From Nonomuraea sediminis (GTDB taxonomy: Bacteria > Actinomycetota > Actinomycetes > Streptosporangiales > Streptosporangiaceae), in NCBI RefSeq assembly GCF_018531495.1, contig NZ_JAHDTI010000007.1, positions 496,001 to 560,000 on the forward strand: a stretch of 64,000 nucleotides of DNA, in the 5' to 3' direction. The first letter of the stretch is position 1. Each line of letters opens with the position of its first letter. Positions 1-8,018 of this stretch are shown in pieces. The notes below the pieces were generated by a model. It did no database searches and was not told the DNA's origin. It saw nothing but the letters and a program-made list of their open reading frames with translations. The position numbers and the translations under genes were made by a program.

Positions 1-355
1 TGGGGTCGGCGTTCCTGGCCACCAGGTACCGCGCGGCCTCGATCATCTCCGATCCGGTGCCCGTTGTCTTGTCCGTCGAGGCGACCACCGCGAAGCCCCA
101 GGACGCCAGCTGGTTGAGCACGCCCGGATAATCCGTGGGCGCGGCGTACGTGCCATTGCCCCACGTGACGATCGGGTGCTTGACACCTCCGGCGCCGAGG
201 TCGGCCGGGTAGTAGAGCTTGTACGCGCTGCCGACGTCGGCGCTGGCCACCGCCCACGGTCCGGCGACCTTGTAGTGGGATTCGATCGTGCCGGCGGCCT
301 GCGCGGGGGAAGCCAAGATTCCTAACAACAGCATCACCGCAACCAGAAGCCTCAT
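1..355 (-). CDS. Secreted alpha/beta-hydrolase-like protein (3' end outside window)
   Basis: Only the first ~118 codons are present; the gene runs off the left edge. It starts with a signal peptide (MRLLVAVMLLLGILASPAQA), so the product is exported. The mature part continues with a YPADLG segment and a WGNGTYAAP segment, the usual opening of secreted cutinase/PET-hydrolase or dienelactone-hydrolase-like esterases, and a GFAVVAS strand. The nucleophile elbow lies outside the window, so the enzyme class is inferred from the N-terminal fold only. The ATG is preceded by a strong GGGGAGG ribosome site, which fixes the start. A TetR-type palindrome lies directly upstream. Confidence 0.7.
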   Translation of the reverse strand, partial: MRLLVAVMLLLGILASPAQAAGTIESHYKVAGPWAVASADVGSAYKLYYPADLGAGGVKHPIVTWGNGTYAAPTDYPGVLNQLASWGFAVVASTDKTTGTGSEMIEAARYLVARNADP

Positions 356-373
356 ACAACCTCCCCTATGTTG

Positions 374-387
374 TACGGATGACCGTA
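374..387. promoter_or_regulatory. Palindromic operator upstream of secreted hydrolase
   Basis: TACGG-ATGA-CCGTA is a perfect 5-bp inverted repeat with a 4-bp spacer, about 20 bp upstream of the start codon of the gene at 1-355. Its size and position fit a TetR-type operator overlapping the promoter. The cognate regulator is not identifiable in the window. Confidence 0.4.
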
Positions 388-458
388 TCTTTTGCTTCAA
401 CGAGGTTGTTGTCAATGGGGCACGCTTCGGCATGAGCCGTGTTGGGTTGTCGCCCGCC

Positions 459-1235
459 TCAGTTTCCGCTCAGGTGATCGCGGAGCCAGTCGGCGGTCAG
501 GGTGACGGTGTTCTCGGCGATGGGCTGGTTGGTTTCCACGCCGAAGATGTGGTCGCCGCCCTCGAAGACCTTGAGGGTGGCGTCCGTCGAGGCGGAGGCG
601 GCGATGAGGGCGCGGCTTGCCGCTGGTGGCACCAGGTCGTCGCCCGTGCAGGCCACGCAGAGCAGTGGTCCTCGATATCCGGCGATGGCGGCTGCGGCGT
701 CGGTGGCGGCCGCGGTCTCGAACCATTCCCTGGAGAAGGTGAACGACCGCCAGGGCATGTCCACGGTGACCTGGCCGTCTTGTTCGGCCTGCGCGCGGAG
801 TCGGCCGAACGGGCCGTCCATCAGGTTGATCGCGCCGGAGGACCATTGCACCAGCGCCGCCACCCGTGGGTCGGTGCCGGCGATCAGGGTGGCGATCAGT
901 CCGCCCTGGGAGAATCCGGTCAGTGCCAGCTTGTCGATGTCGGGGCGGGCGGCGAGCCAGTCGAGTGCTGTGGTGCCGTCGGCTACCTCGGTAGTGATCG
1001 TCATGTCCGTCTGCGGCTCGGTGGAGTCGCCGCAGCCGCGGAAGTCGATGCGCAGGGAGGCGATCCCGGCCACGGCGAGCCGGTGCGCCAGCCGTACGAA
1101 AAGATCTCCCACCTCGTCCTTGTGCGACATCGTGCCGTGCAGCAGCACCACTGCGGGATACGGGCCGGGCAGGTCCGGTGTGACCAGGACGGCGGGGATG
1201 TCGAAGCCGCCACCGTCGATCTTGATCGAGGTCAT
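459..1235 (-). CDS. Alpha/beta hydrolase (258 aa), last gene of operon
   Basis: Cytoplasmic alpha/beta-hydrolase fold protein. An HGT oxyanion-hole segment near residue 29 (VVLLHGTMSHKDE), the nucleophile elbow GFSQGG, an acid region GDDLVPP and a late His in GGDHIFG give a complete Ser-Asp-His set. There is no signal peptide. It resembles the dienelactone-hydrolase/BAAT-like esterase group; the substrate cannot be read. ATG overlaps the stop of the upstream hydrolase by 4 bp (ATGA), so the two are translationally coupled. The upstream protein is a paralogue of the same length and motif order, suggesting a local duplication. It is cotranscribed with an MFS transporter and divergent from a PadR gene. 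Confidence 0.85.
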   Translation of the reverse strand: MTSIKIDGGGFDIPAVLVTPDLPGPYPAVVLLHGTMSHKDEVGDLFVRLAHRLAVAGIASLRIDFRGCGDSTEPQTDMTITTEVADGTTALDWLAARPDIDKLALTGFSQGGLIATLIAGTDPRVAALVQWSSGAINLMDGPFGRLRAQAEQDGQVTVDMPWRSFTFSREWFETAAATDAAAAIAGYRGPLLCVACTGDDLVPPAASRALIAASASTDATLKVFEGGDHIFGVETNQPIAENTVTLTADWLRDHLSGN

Positions 1236-2023
1236 CGTGTGGTCTCCTTCAGCAGCGCGGTGGCGAACCAGTCGGCGGTCAGGGTGATGGCTTGCTCGGC
1301 CTTGTGCTGGTCGCTGGTCAGGACGTTGTACAGGTGGTCGGCGCCGGCGAGGATGCGCAACTGGGCCTCGCGTGATCCGGCGTGCGCGAACAGCTCTCTG
1401 GCCTGGGCGGGGCCGGTCAGGTCGTCCTGATCCGCGCCGAGGATGAAGAGCGGCCCGGTGTAGTCGGCGATCGCGGCGAGTGGGCGAGCGGCGATGGCTG
1501 TCTCGAACCACTCCAGGCCGAACCTCCAAGGGGCGAAGCCGGGGGAGGGCGGCATGGGAGCCGATCCCTCCCGCTGGGCGATCTCGTACAGTCCGGCGAA
1601 GAACCCGTCGAGGTCCAGGCGACTCATCGGGGACCACGCGGCGAGGGCGGTGGGGGTGATCGCGGTGGTGGCCAGCGCGGTGACGAACGCGCCCTGGGAG
1701 AAGCCGAGCAGCGCGGCGGTGGTGGTCTCGGGTTGCCCGGCCATCCAGCGGAACGCGGTGGTCACGTCGGCGACCTGGGAGGTGATCGTGCAGGCGGTCT
1801 GTGGCAGTTCGCTGTCGCCGCAGCCGGGCAGATCGATGCGGAGCGAGCCCAGGCCGCGTTCGGCCAGGGCCTGGGCAAGCCGGCGCAGCAGGCCGCCGAC
1901 GTCGTCCCTGCTGCCGTTGGTGCCGTGGATCAGCAGTACGGCGGGGCCGGCGGGGGCGGGGGTGTTCCAGGTCGCGGGGATGGTGTGGCCGTCCCCGCGC
2001 AAATGGAGTTCTCGCTCGGTCAC
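1232..2023 (-). CDS. Alpha/beta hydrolase (263 aa), middle gene of operon
   Basis: Paralogue of the next gene downstream. Motifs in order: LLIHGTNGSRDDVGG, a GCGDSE segment after the second strand, the nucleophile elbow GFSQGA, an Asp region (GADQDDLTGP) and His in GADHLYN. A GTG start is chosen because it overlaps the MFS stop codon by 4 bp (GTGA) and begins the recognisable fold; the longer upstream reading frame is a shadow of the MFS gene. It is probably a soluble esterase or acyl hydrolase. Its pairing with an exporter and a PadR gene suggests detoxification or modification of an exported hydrophobic compound, which is inference. Confidence 0.85.
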   Translation of the reverse strand: MTERELHLRGDGHTIPATWNTPAPAGPAVLLIHGTNGSRDDVGGLLRRLAQALAERGLGSLRIDLPGCGDSELPQTACTITSQVADVTTAFRWMAGQPETTTAALLGFSQGAFVTALATTAITPTALAAWSPMSRLDLDGFFAGLYEIAQREGSAPMPPSPGFAPWRFGLEWFETAIAARPLAAIADYTGPLFILGADQDDLTGPAQARELFAHAGSREAQLRILAGADHLYNVLTSDQHKAEQAITLTADWFATALLKETTR

Positions 2024-3414
2024 GCGGGGACCTGCTCTGCGGGCGTGTGCTGGGGGCTGGGAACAAGAGCGGCGGCCAGGAGAGACAGCACCGCCATACC
2101 TGCCAGCACACCTACGGTGGCGGTGAAGGCTCCCTGGCTCGCGCCGCCCAGGCCGGTCAGCACCGAGACGGCGATCGAGATGCCCAGTGCGGCGCCCATG
2201 GAGAACGCGCACGACATCATCGCGGGCAGGAACGAGGGGTTCTCCTTGGGCGACAGCAGTACGGCCAGGCCGTTGGCGGCGGTCGAGGCGAAGCCGAAGA
2301 ACAGCGCGCCGAGCAGCGCCGCACAGATGATCACGGCCCACAGCACCGAGAGGAAGGCGGTCAGCACGATCATGCCCGCGGCCATGCCCGCCAGACCGAG
2401 CAACAGCACGCGGCGCCAGCCGACCTTCGGGGCGATGATGCCGGCGATCGGAGCGCAGACGAAGGCCAGGATGGAGGAGGGGATACTGCCGAGCATGGCG
2501 AACTCCAGCGCGGACAATCCCAGGCCGACCTGGGGGTTCTGCCCGTAGATCGGCAACACGAAGGCGATCAGGCCAAGCAGCGCACCCATCGCGAAGATGG
2601 GCACCAGCAGCAGCGGCCATGTACGGCGCGAGCGCAGGTGGCCCACCTGGACCATCGGCCGGGCAGCGCGTCTTTCGACCGCGACGAAGACGGAGAGCAG
2701 GACCAGTCCGCCGATCAGCGCACCGATGGTCTTGAGTGAGGTCCAGCCCCACGTGCTGCTGTTGGAGACGCCGGTCAGCAGGGTCAGCACGCCGAGGGCG
2801 AGCGTCACCATTCCGGTCCAGTCCGGGCGTAGTGTGCGGTCGGGTTCGTCGGCCGGCAGGAGGCGTCCGACGGTGACCACGGCCACGACCTGAACCACCA
2901 GCATGATCCAGAAGATGATCCGGTGGCCGTAGGTGTCGGCGAGCCATCCGGCCAGGATCGTGTCCGTCCCGCTGATACCGAGGTTGACCATGTTGAGCAA
3001 GCCGAGCGCGCGGCCGAAGCGTTCGGCGGGCAGGTTGCTGTGGATGAGGAGGTTGGACAACGGCAGGGCGACCACACCGAAGCCCTGCAGGACGCGGCCC
3101 GCGGTGAACAGGCCAGGCCCGGAGGCGAGCGCGCACAGCAGCGAGCCGAGCACACCCGCGACCAGAGCTACGAGCAGGGCGTTGCGGCGGCCGAACCGGT
3201 CCGACAACGGCAGGAAAACCGTGCCGAGGGCGCCGGCCAGGGCGAACAGCGCCTGGGCCAGGCCGATCGAGCCGGTGTCGCCGCCGAGGCCCGCGGTGAT
3301 GGCCGGCAGCGCCGGGATGGTCATGGTGATGGTGAGCTGGTAGGCCGTGATGGCCAGGATCAAGGCGGTCAGAAGGGATGCTGGGGAGATCCGGGTGGTG
3401 GTCATCATGGACAC
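2020..3414 (-). CDS. MFS transporter (464 aa), first gene of operon
   Basis: Integral membrane transporter of the major facilitator superfamily. The protein is an unbroken run of hydrophobic helices; the loop-2 motif DRFGRRNALL near residue 74 is the MFS motif A, and a second copy-like loop (PKVGWRRVLL) lies in the C-terminal half. The length suits a 12-14 helix drug:H+ antiporter. It heads an operon with two alpha/beta hydrolases, with 4-bp overlaps between all three genes, and is divergent from a PadR regulator across a 60-bp region holding a tandem operator. This layout is typical of PadR-controlled efflux, so a drug or toxin exporter is the most likely role. Confidence 0.85.
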   Translation of the reverse strand: MSMMTTTRISPASLLTALILAITAYQLTITMTIPALPAITAGLGGDTGSIGLAQALFALAGALGTVFLPLSDRFGRRNALLVALVAGVLGSLLCALASGPGLFTAGRVLQGFGVVALPLSNLLIHSNLPAERFGRALGLLNMVNLGISGTDTILAGWLADTYGHRIIFWIMLVVQVVAVVTVGRLLPADEPDRTLRPDWTGMVTLALGVLTLLTGVSNSSTWGWTSLKTIGALIGGLVLLSVFVAVERRAARPMVQVGHLRSRRTWPLLLVPIFAMGALLGLIAFVLPIYGQNPQVGLGLSALEFAMLGSIPSSILAFVCAPIAGIIAPKVGWRRVLLLGLAGMAAGMIVLTAFLSVLWAVIICAALLGALFFGFASTAANGLAVLLSPKENPSFLPAMMSCAFSMGAALGISIAVSVLTGLGGASQGAFTATVGVLAGMAVLSLLAAALVPSPQHTPAEQVPA

Positions 3415-3438
3415 TCCAGGTGGGGGTGCCGTGAGAGT

Positions 3439-3472
3439 ATATGACTTGTGGCATATATGACTAGTGGCGTAT
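3439..3472. promoter_or_regulatory. Tandem operator for PadR regulator
   Basis: Two near-identical 18-bp units, ATATGACTTGTGGCATAT and ATATGACTAGTGGCGTAT, repeat with a 16-bp period and share two bases. They fill the short space between the MFS gene and the PadR gene, the position expected for an autoregulating PadR repressor. The second unit covers the ATG at 3471, which argues for the downstream GTG as the real PadR start. Confidence 0.6.
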
Positions 3473-3482
3473 GGGGTGTCGT

Positions 3483-4043
3483 GTGAAGTTCGAAAACCTG
3501 CTGCTGGGCTATCTGGGCATGCGGCATTCCACCGGCTATGACCTCAAGCGGTGGCTGGACTCTGAGCTGGGCCGGATGCTGCGGCCCAGCACGCAGCTGA
3601 GCCAGATCTACCGGGCGCTCACCCGCATGGCCGAGCAGGAGTGGGTGGTCTTCGACATCGAGCGCAACGATGGACGCCCCGACTCCAAGGTCTATCGGCT
3701 TACCCCGCAGGGCGAACAGGTGCTGCGCGACTGGCTGGCCGGGCCGTACGAACCGACGCCTCGGTTCGCCGAGCCCGAGTTCCTCACCCGGTTCATCTTC
3801 GTCGGCGCGCTGCTGTCCGATGCCGACCTGGCAGACCTGGTACGGGTCGAACTGGCTGCCAGGCAAGCACAGCTGACCGAGTACCGGAACCGGGCGCGGC
3901 CCATCGAACGCTGGGCGCCGGAGCTGGACATCGACCGGACGATGCGCGTCCTCGACCTCGCGCACGATCACGAGGGCCGGGCTCTCGAGACACATGTCCA
4001 TTGGCTGGGGGAGATCCTCGCCGGACTACCCCGGTCTGGATGA
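3483..4043 (+). CDS. PadR family transcriptional regulator
   Basis: Winged-helix repressor of the PadR/Vtr family with the C-terminal dimerisation domain. The N-terminus (KFENLLLGYLGMRHSTGYDL) and the wing (SKVYRLTPQGEQVLRDWL) are diagnostic; the C-terminal ~100 residues are charged and helical as in PadR-s2 proteins. A GTG start is preferred because PadR proteins usually begin just before KFENL and because the alternative ATG at 3471 lies inside the operator repeat. It is divergent from, and probably represses, the MFS/hydrolase operon at 459-3414, with release triggered by the transported compound. Confidence 0.85.
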   Translation: MKFENLLLGYLGMRHSTGYDLKRWLDSELGRMLRPSTQLSQIYRALTRMAEQEWVVFDIERNDGRPDSKVYRLTPQGEQVLRDWLAGPYEPTPRFAEPEFLTRFIFVGALLSDADLADLVRVELAARQAQLTEYRNRARPIERWAPELDIDRTMRVLDLAHDHEGRALETHVHWLGEILAGLPRSG

Positions 4044-4396
4044 ACCGCACGCCGTGCATTCCAGAGATCACGGGCGGGCAGCACCGACTGATCGGTAAGG
4101 GCTTGAAGTCGTCCACGCGGGTACGGCGCGGCGCTCGGCGGCGACGTGGGTCAGGCCGACCAGGCGCCCGGTGGCCGGGCTCCACTCGTGGAGGGTCAGC
4201 AGGGACCGACGCCGCCAACGCTCGCGGGGCGGGGGAAAGAGCGGGATGCAGCAGGTGCGGTTGGCGAGCGCGGCCAGCTCGCCGTGGATGGCGTTCGAGC
4301 GACGCTCGACGGGCAGCCGCGGCGTGGAGCTTGCGGGCCTCGTTGGAGACCAGGAACGCGACCGCGTTTGCCTACGCCCCCGGCAGCGCGTCGCGG
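4044..4396. other. Gene-poor stretch, possible minus-strand relic
   Basis: No convincing gene. On the minus strand there are short coding-looking stretches (for example HEWSPATGRLVGLTH), but they are in different frames and carry no recognisable start, so this may be a decayed gene. No terminator or promoter was recognised. Confidence 0.3.
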
Positions 4397-5944
4397 TCAG
4401 CCTAGGAGGTGTTCGGGGCGTTCGCGGTACTGGTCGCGGAGCGTACGTTTGAGGATCTTGCCCGCTGCGGAGATGGGTAGCTGGTCAACGAATTGGATGC
4501 TGCGGGGTGACTTGTAGCCGGCGATGCGGGTCTTGCAGTACTCGCGTAGTTCGGCACCGGTCAGGTGGGTGCCGGGTTTGGGGACGACGACGGCGTGGAC
4601 GCGTTCGCCCCACTCGGTGTCAGGTACGCCGACGACGGCACAGGTGGCGACGGCGGGATGTGTGGCCAGGACGGCTTCGACCTCGGCGGAATAGACGTTC
4701 TCGCCGCCGGTGATGATCATGTCTTTGATGCGGTCGACGATGTAGACGTAGCCGTTGTCGTCCATGCGTCCGGCGTCGCCGGTGTGCATCCATCCGTCGC
4801 GTAACGCGTGCGCGGTCTCCTCGGGCCGGTTCCAGTAGCCGAGCATCACGTGTGCTCCGCGGACGGCGACCTCGCCGGTTTGGCCGCGTGGTACTTCGTT
4901 GCCGTCTGGGTCGACGATGCGGACCTCGGCGTGGGGTGCGGCGCGTCCGGCCGAGGTGCGCAGCGTCGGGTCGGCGTGGTCAGTGGGTTGCAGCAGGGTG
5001 GCGACGGGTGCGAGCTCGGTCATGCCGTACGCCTGGGTCAGCGCGGCATTGGGCATGATCTTCTCGATCGCTCGGAGAGTCGGTTCGGAGACGTGGGATG
5101 CGCCGTAGATGAGGCGACGGACACCGGAGAGGTCGACCTCGTGTGCGGTGGGGTCGTTGACGAGCATGTGCATCATCGTCGGGACCATCAGCACGTCGGT
5201 CGCCTGGTACTCGGCCAGTGCTCTGGCGGTGGCGGCCGGGTCGAACGTGGGCAGCACGATGTGCGTGGTGCCGACCAGGTTTCCCGCCACCCACGCGCCG
5301 AGGCCGGCGAGATGGAACAGGGGCGCGACGTGCAGCAGCCGTCCGCCTGGGGTGACGAAATGGCCGGCGGCCGAACTGCCGAGCGCCGAGGTGATGATGT
5401 TGGCGTGGCTGAGCATGACGCCCTTCGGCGAGCCGGTCGTGCCGCCGGTGTAGAAGATGCCGGCGAGCTGGTCGCCACCGCGGCGCGCATCGGGGATGGG
5501 CTTGGCGTCGGCGACGAGGTCCTCGTACGGCAGTGCCCCACCGGGCACCGGGCCGTCTCCACAGTGGACGACGGTGCGCAGTCCTGGCCACTGCTCGCGT
5601 AACGCCGGGACGAGCGGTGCGAACGTGTCGTCGACGAAGAGCACGGCGGTCCCGGACTCCTCTAGGGACGTGGCGATCTCGGTGGGACTCCAGCGGAAGT
5701 TGACCGGGACGATCACGGCGTCGGCCCACGGTACCGCGAGCAGGTACTCGTGGAAGCGGTCGGAGTTGAGGGAGAGGATGCCGACGCGGTCATCCTTCGC
5801 CACACCGAGCTGAACGAGCGCGCCGGCGAGTCGCGCGACGCGGTCGGCGCACTCGGCGACGGTGCGGACCCGGTCACGGGTGATGGTGAACGGTGCGTGC
5901 GGACGCTGTTGCAGCGCACGGTGCAGGCCGAGGGTCAGGTACAT
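4397..5944 (-). CDS. Acyl-CoA synthetase (AMP-forming), long-chain-type ligase
   Basis: Activates a carboxylic acid to its acyl-CoA through an acyl-AMP intermediate. All adenylating-enzyme core motifs are present: P-loop YTGGTTGSPKGVMLSH near residue 165, the YGMTE motif near 305, the hinge/A8 region VDRIKDMIITGGENVYS near 405, and the catalytic Lys in AAGKILKR at the C-terminus. At 515 aa it has normal length. It is the last gene of a minus-strand operon with SDR, hydratase and thiolase genes, so it probably performs the entry step of a beta-oxidation-like pathway. The substrate is not predictable; clusters of this kind serve fatty acid, steroid side-chain or terpenoid degradation. Confidence 0.88.
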   Translation of the reverse strand: MYLTLGLHRALQQRPHAPFTITRDRVRTVAECADRVARLAGALVQLGVAKDDRVGILSLNSDRFHEYLLAVPWADAVIVPVNFRWSPTEIATSLEESGTAVLFVDDTFAPLVPALREQWPGLRTVVHCGDGPVPGGALPYEDLVADAKPIPDARRGGDQLAGIFYTGGTTGSPKGVMLSHANIITSALGSSAAGHFVTPGGRLLHVAPLFHLAGLGAWVAGNLVGTTHIVLPTFDPAATARALAEYQATDVLMVPTMMHMLVNDPTAHEVDLSGVRRLIYGASHVSEPTLRAIEKIMPNAALTQAYGMTELAPVATLLQPTDHADPTLRTSAGRAAPHAEVRIVDPDGNEVPRGQTGEVAVRGAHVMLGYWNRPEETAHALRDGWMHTGDAGRMDDNGYVYIVDRIKDMIITGGENVYSAEVEAVLATHPAVATCAVVGVPDTEWGERVHAVVVPKPGTHLTGAELREYCKTRIAGYKSPRSIQFVDQLPISAAGKILKRTLRDQYRERPEHLLG

Positions 5945-5962
5945 CGTCGTCTCCTCACCACG

Positions 5963-6326
5963 TCATAGGGAACGTGCGATCAGTTCCTTCATCACTTCGA
6001 TCTTCTGCACCTGGCGTCTGAACCAGGTATTCCCGCATGTACCCGTATCCTCCGAACAACTGGAGGCACCGGTCGCCGACCTGGCACTGCAGGTCGGCGA
6101 GCCACCACTTCGCCATCGACGCGGTCGCCGTATCGAGGCGGCCGCGCAGGTGCCGCTCGATCGCATCGTCGACGAACGCCCGCCCGGTCCGGACGGCGCG
6201 GGTCGTGAGGTTCTTCAGGTCGGAGCCACCGTCCGGCTCCGTCATCGCGATCGCGCCGATCATCCGCCCGGCGGCGGGCAGCAGCTTGCCGTCGTCGAGC
6301 CATTGTGGCCGGGGAGTCAACGTCAT
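5963..6326 (-). pseudogene. Acyl-CoA dehydrogenase remnant with internal deletion
   Basis: The frame begins MTLTPRPQWL, continues with the flavin-loop motif GAIAMTEPDGGSDLKNLTTRAV, then jumps directly to C-terminal-domain sequence (AFVDDAIERHL, LQLFGGYGYMREYLV). About 150-170 residues of the middle of the enzyme are missing, as is the N-terminal domain. Near the end the frame changes: the expected tail KIEVMKELIARSL is read in another frame, ending at 5963. It cannot fold as an acyl-CoA dehydrogenase. It sits in its operon 7 bp downstream of the SDR gene, so the operon once carried this step and has lost it, unless a dehydrogenase elsewhere substitutes. Confidence 0.8.
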
Positions 6327-6333
6327 CGTGCCC

Positions 6334-7161
6334 TCACAGGACGAGCCCGCCACCGCAGACGATTGTCTCGCCGCTGATGTAGTCGGACTCGGGGACGCAG
6401 AGCAGGTAGACGGCCCCGGCCGCCTCCGTCGGGGTTCCGGCGCGGCCGAGTGGCACGAGCCGTTCCGTGGCGGCGAGCAACGCTTGGTTCACACCGACCT
6501 TGATCTGACGGCCTTGCACGTCGATCGTCGCGGTCCTGTCCGCGGCCGCCTCGGTGAGCCGCGTCGTGATGAGGCCGAAGGCGACGGCGTTGACGGTGAC
6601 GTTGTAACGTCCCCACTCCTTCGCCAGCGTCCTGGTCAGCCCGACGATCCCGGCCTTCGCCGCGGCGTAGTTGGCCTGGCCGGCGTTGCCGCCGATGCCC
6701 GCGAGCGACGAGATGTTGACGACCTTCCGGCACACGGGTGCGCCGTCGGCCGCCTCCCGCTTGGCGGCGGCACTGATCACAGGTTGCGCGGCGCGAAGGA
6801 TGCGGAACGGCGCGGTGAGGTGGACGTCAAGAATGGCCTCCCACTGCTCGTCGGACATCTTCTGGATCACGGAGTCCCAGGTGTAGCCGGCGTTGTTGAC
6901 GACGATGTCCAGGCCGCCATACGTGTCGACGGCGGCCTGGACGAAGCGCTCACCGAAGCCGGCCTCGGTGACGCTGCCGATACACACGACGGCCTCGCCG
7001 CCAGCAGACGCGATAGCGTCGGCGGTCTCCTTTGCCGGTCCCTCGTCGAGGTCGTTGACCACGACGCGGGCGCCTTCGGCGGCGAGCTTCACCGCGACCT
7101 CGCGCCCGATGCCGCGCCCGGACCCGGAGACGATGGCCACCTTGTCGGTAAGCGTTCCCAT
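6334..7161 (-). CDS. SDR family NAD(P)-dependent oxidoreductase (3-hydroxyacyl-CoA dehydrogenase type)
   Basis: Classical short-chain dehydrogenase, 275 aa. Cofactor loop SGSGRGIGREVAVKLA near residue 12, NNAGYTWD at ~91, catalytic Ser in NISSLAG at ~150, and the YAAAK motif (Tyr/Lys) at ~166 are all present. The C-terminal sequence SDYISGETIVCGGG is the usual FabG-like tail. Within a beta-oxidation-type operon it most likely oxidises a 3-hydroxyacyl-CoA; a FabG-like reductase role is the alternative. It lies between the hydratase pair and the broken acyl-CoA dehydrogenase. Confidence 0.88.
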   Translation of the reverse strand: MGTLTDKVAIVSGSGRGIGREVAVKLAAEGARVVVNDLDEGPAKETADAIASAGGEAVVCIGSVTEAGFGERFVQAAVDTYGGLDIVVNNAGYTWDSVIQKMSDEQWEAILDVHLTAPFRILRAAQPVISAAAKREAADGAPVCRKVVNISSLAGIGGNAGQANYAAAKAGIVGLTRTLAKEWGRYNVTVNAVAFGLITTRLTEAAADRTATIDVQGRQIKVGVNQALLAATERLVPLGRAGTPTEAAGAVYLLCVPESDYISGETIVCGGGLVL

Positions 7162-7175
7162 GCGGTCGGTTCCCT

Positions 7176-7568
7176 TCAGTACAGCGCGACGATGGCGGTG
7201 CCGGTCAGCGTCACAGTGCCGTCGGCGAGAGTCACGGTCAGGTCGAGACTCGCGCGGCGCTCACCGGCGACCACATCGACCGACGTGACCGTCGCGCGGC
7301 AGGTCGGCGTGGCATGCACCGGTGTGATCCGCGTGAACCGCACGGAGTACTCGCGGATCCGTTCCTGCGGCACCCATCCGGTCAGCAGCCGGCCGAGGTA
7401 CGCCATCGACAACATGCCGTGGGCGAACACGTCGTCGAGTCCGGCGGATCGTGCGACGTCGAGGTCGAGGTGGATCGGATTGTGGTCGCCGGATGCGCCG
7501 GCGAACAGGGCGAGGGTGGCGCGGCTGATCGGGTCGACGGTCAGCGGGGGGAGCGCGGTGATCGTCAT
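7176..7568 (-). CDS. MaoC-like hotdog hydratase, catalytic subunit (130 aa)
   Basis: Single hotdog-fold MaoC/R-specific enoyl-CoA hydratase. The hydratase signature is clear: GASGDHNPIHLDLDVARSAG followed by FAHGMLSMAYLGR, supplying the Asp/His catalytic pair. Start ATG overlaps the upstream hydratase-partner gene by 4 bp. The partner lacks this signature, so the two probably form the two-chain MaoC heterodimer known from actinobacterial sterol and fatty-acid catabolism, hydrating a 2-enoyl-CoA. Confidence 0.87.
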   Translation of the reverse strand: MTITALPPLTVDPISRATLALFAGASGDHNPIHLDLDVARSAGLDDVFAHGMLSMAYLGRLLTGWVPQERIREYSVRFTRITPVHATPTCRATVTSVDVVAGERRASLDLTVTLADGTVTLTGTAIVALY

Positions 7569-8017
7569 GAGATATCCGTGTGGCGCACCACGATGACCTG
7601 GCGCATCGCCGCGATGCGGGTCGCGTCCCTGCGGACGTCGGTGTCCCGTACGACGAAGCCGAGCCGGCCGCCATCCTTGATGTAGGCGTCTGAGACACGT
7701 GCCGACAAGGTGAGGCGGTCGCCGGCATAGGCCAGCGCGTGGTACGTGAACGACTGCTCGCCGTGCAGGACGTGTCGCAGGTCGACGCCGATCTCGTCGA
7801 GCCACCGGTACGGGTCGGGCCGGTCGAGCTCCAGGCCGAACAGCATCGTCGGCGGCACGGGCAGGTCGGGGTGCCCGGCGGCCCGGGCGGCGGCGACGTC
7901 GGTGTAAACCGGATCGGTCTCACCGATCGCCTTCGCGAAGAAGCGCAGCCGTCCGCGTTCGACATCGACGGTCAGGTCGGGAAAGCACCTGCCGATCACA
8001 CCGACATCGACCGGCAT
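7565..8017 (-). CDS. FAS1-like dehydratase / MaoC partner subunit (150 aa)
   Basis: Hotdog-fold protein of the N-terminal MaoC-dehydratase type: RFFAKAIGETDPVYTDVAAA near residue 26, a P-rich loop (PVPPTMLFGLEL) and the HGEQSFTYH strand. The catalytic D-x-N-P-x-H signature is absent, as is usual for the partner that closes the substrate tunnel. It starts 1 bp downstream of the thiolase stop and overlaps the catalytic subunit by 4 bp. It is inferred to form a heterodimer with the 130-aa gene product. Confidence 0.83.
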   Translation of the reverse strand: MPVDVGVIGRCFPDLTVDVERGRLRFFAKAIGETDPVYTDVAAARAAGHPDLPVPPTMLFGLELDRPDPYRWLDEIGVDLRHVLHGEQSFTYHALAYAGDRLTLSARVSDAYIKDGGRLGFVVRDTDVRRDATRIAAMRQVIVVRHTDIS

Positions 8018-8018
8018 G

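Noticed and set aside
459..2111. 550-aa open frame on the minus strand
   Set aside because: Its 5' part is a shadow of the upstream hydrolase; only the 258-residue 3' part has a protein family, and its start overlaps the neighbour's stop.
1232..3454. 740-aa open frame on the minus strand
   Set aside because: The 5' part overlaps the MFS gene in another frame with Arg/Pro/His-rich noise; only the last 263 residues are an alpha/beta hydrolase.
4044..4396. Gene on the minus strand after the PadR gene
   Set aside because: Coding-like segments fall in different frames without a start or a family; treated as a possible relic only.
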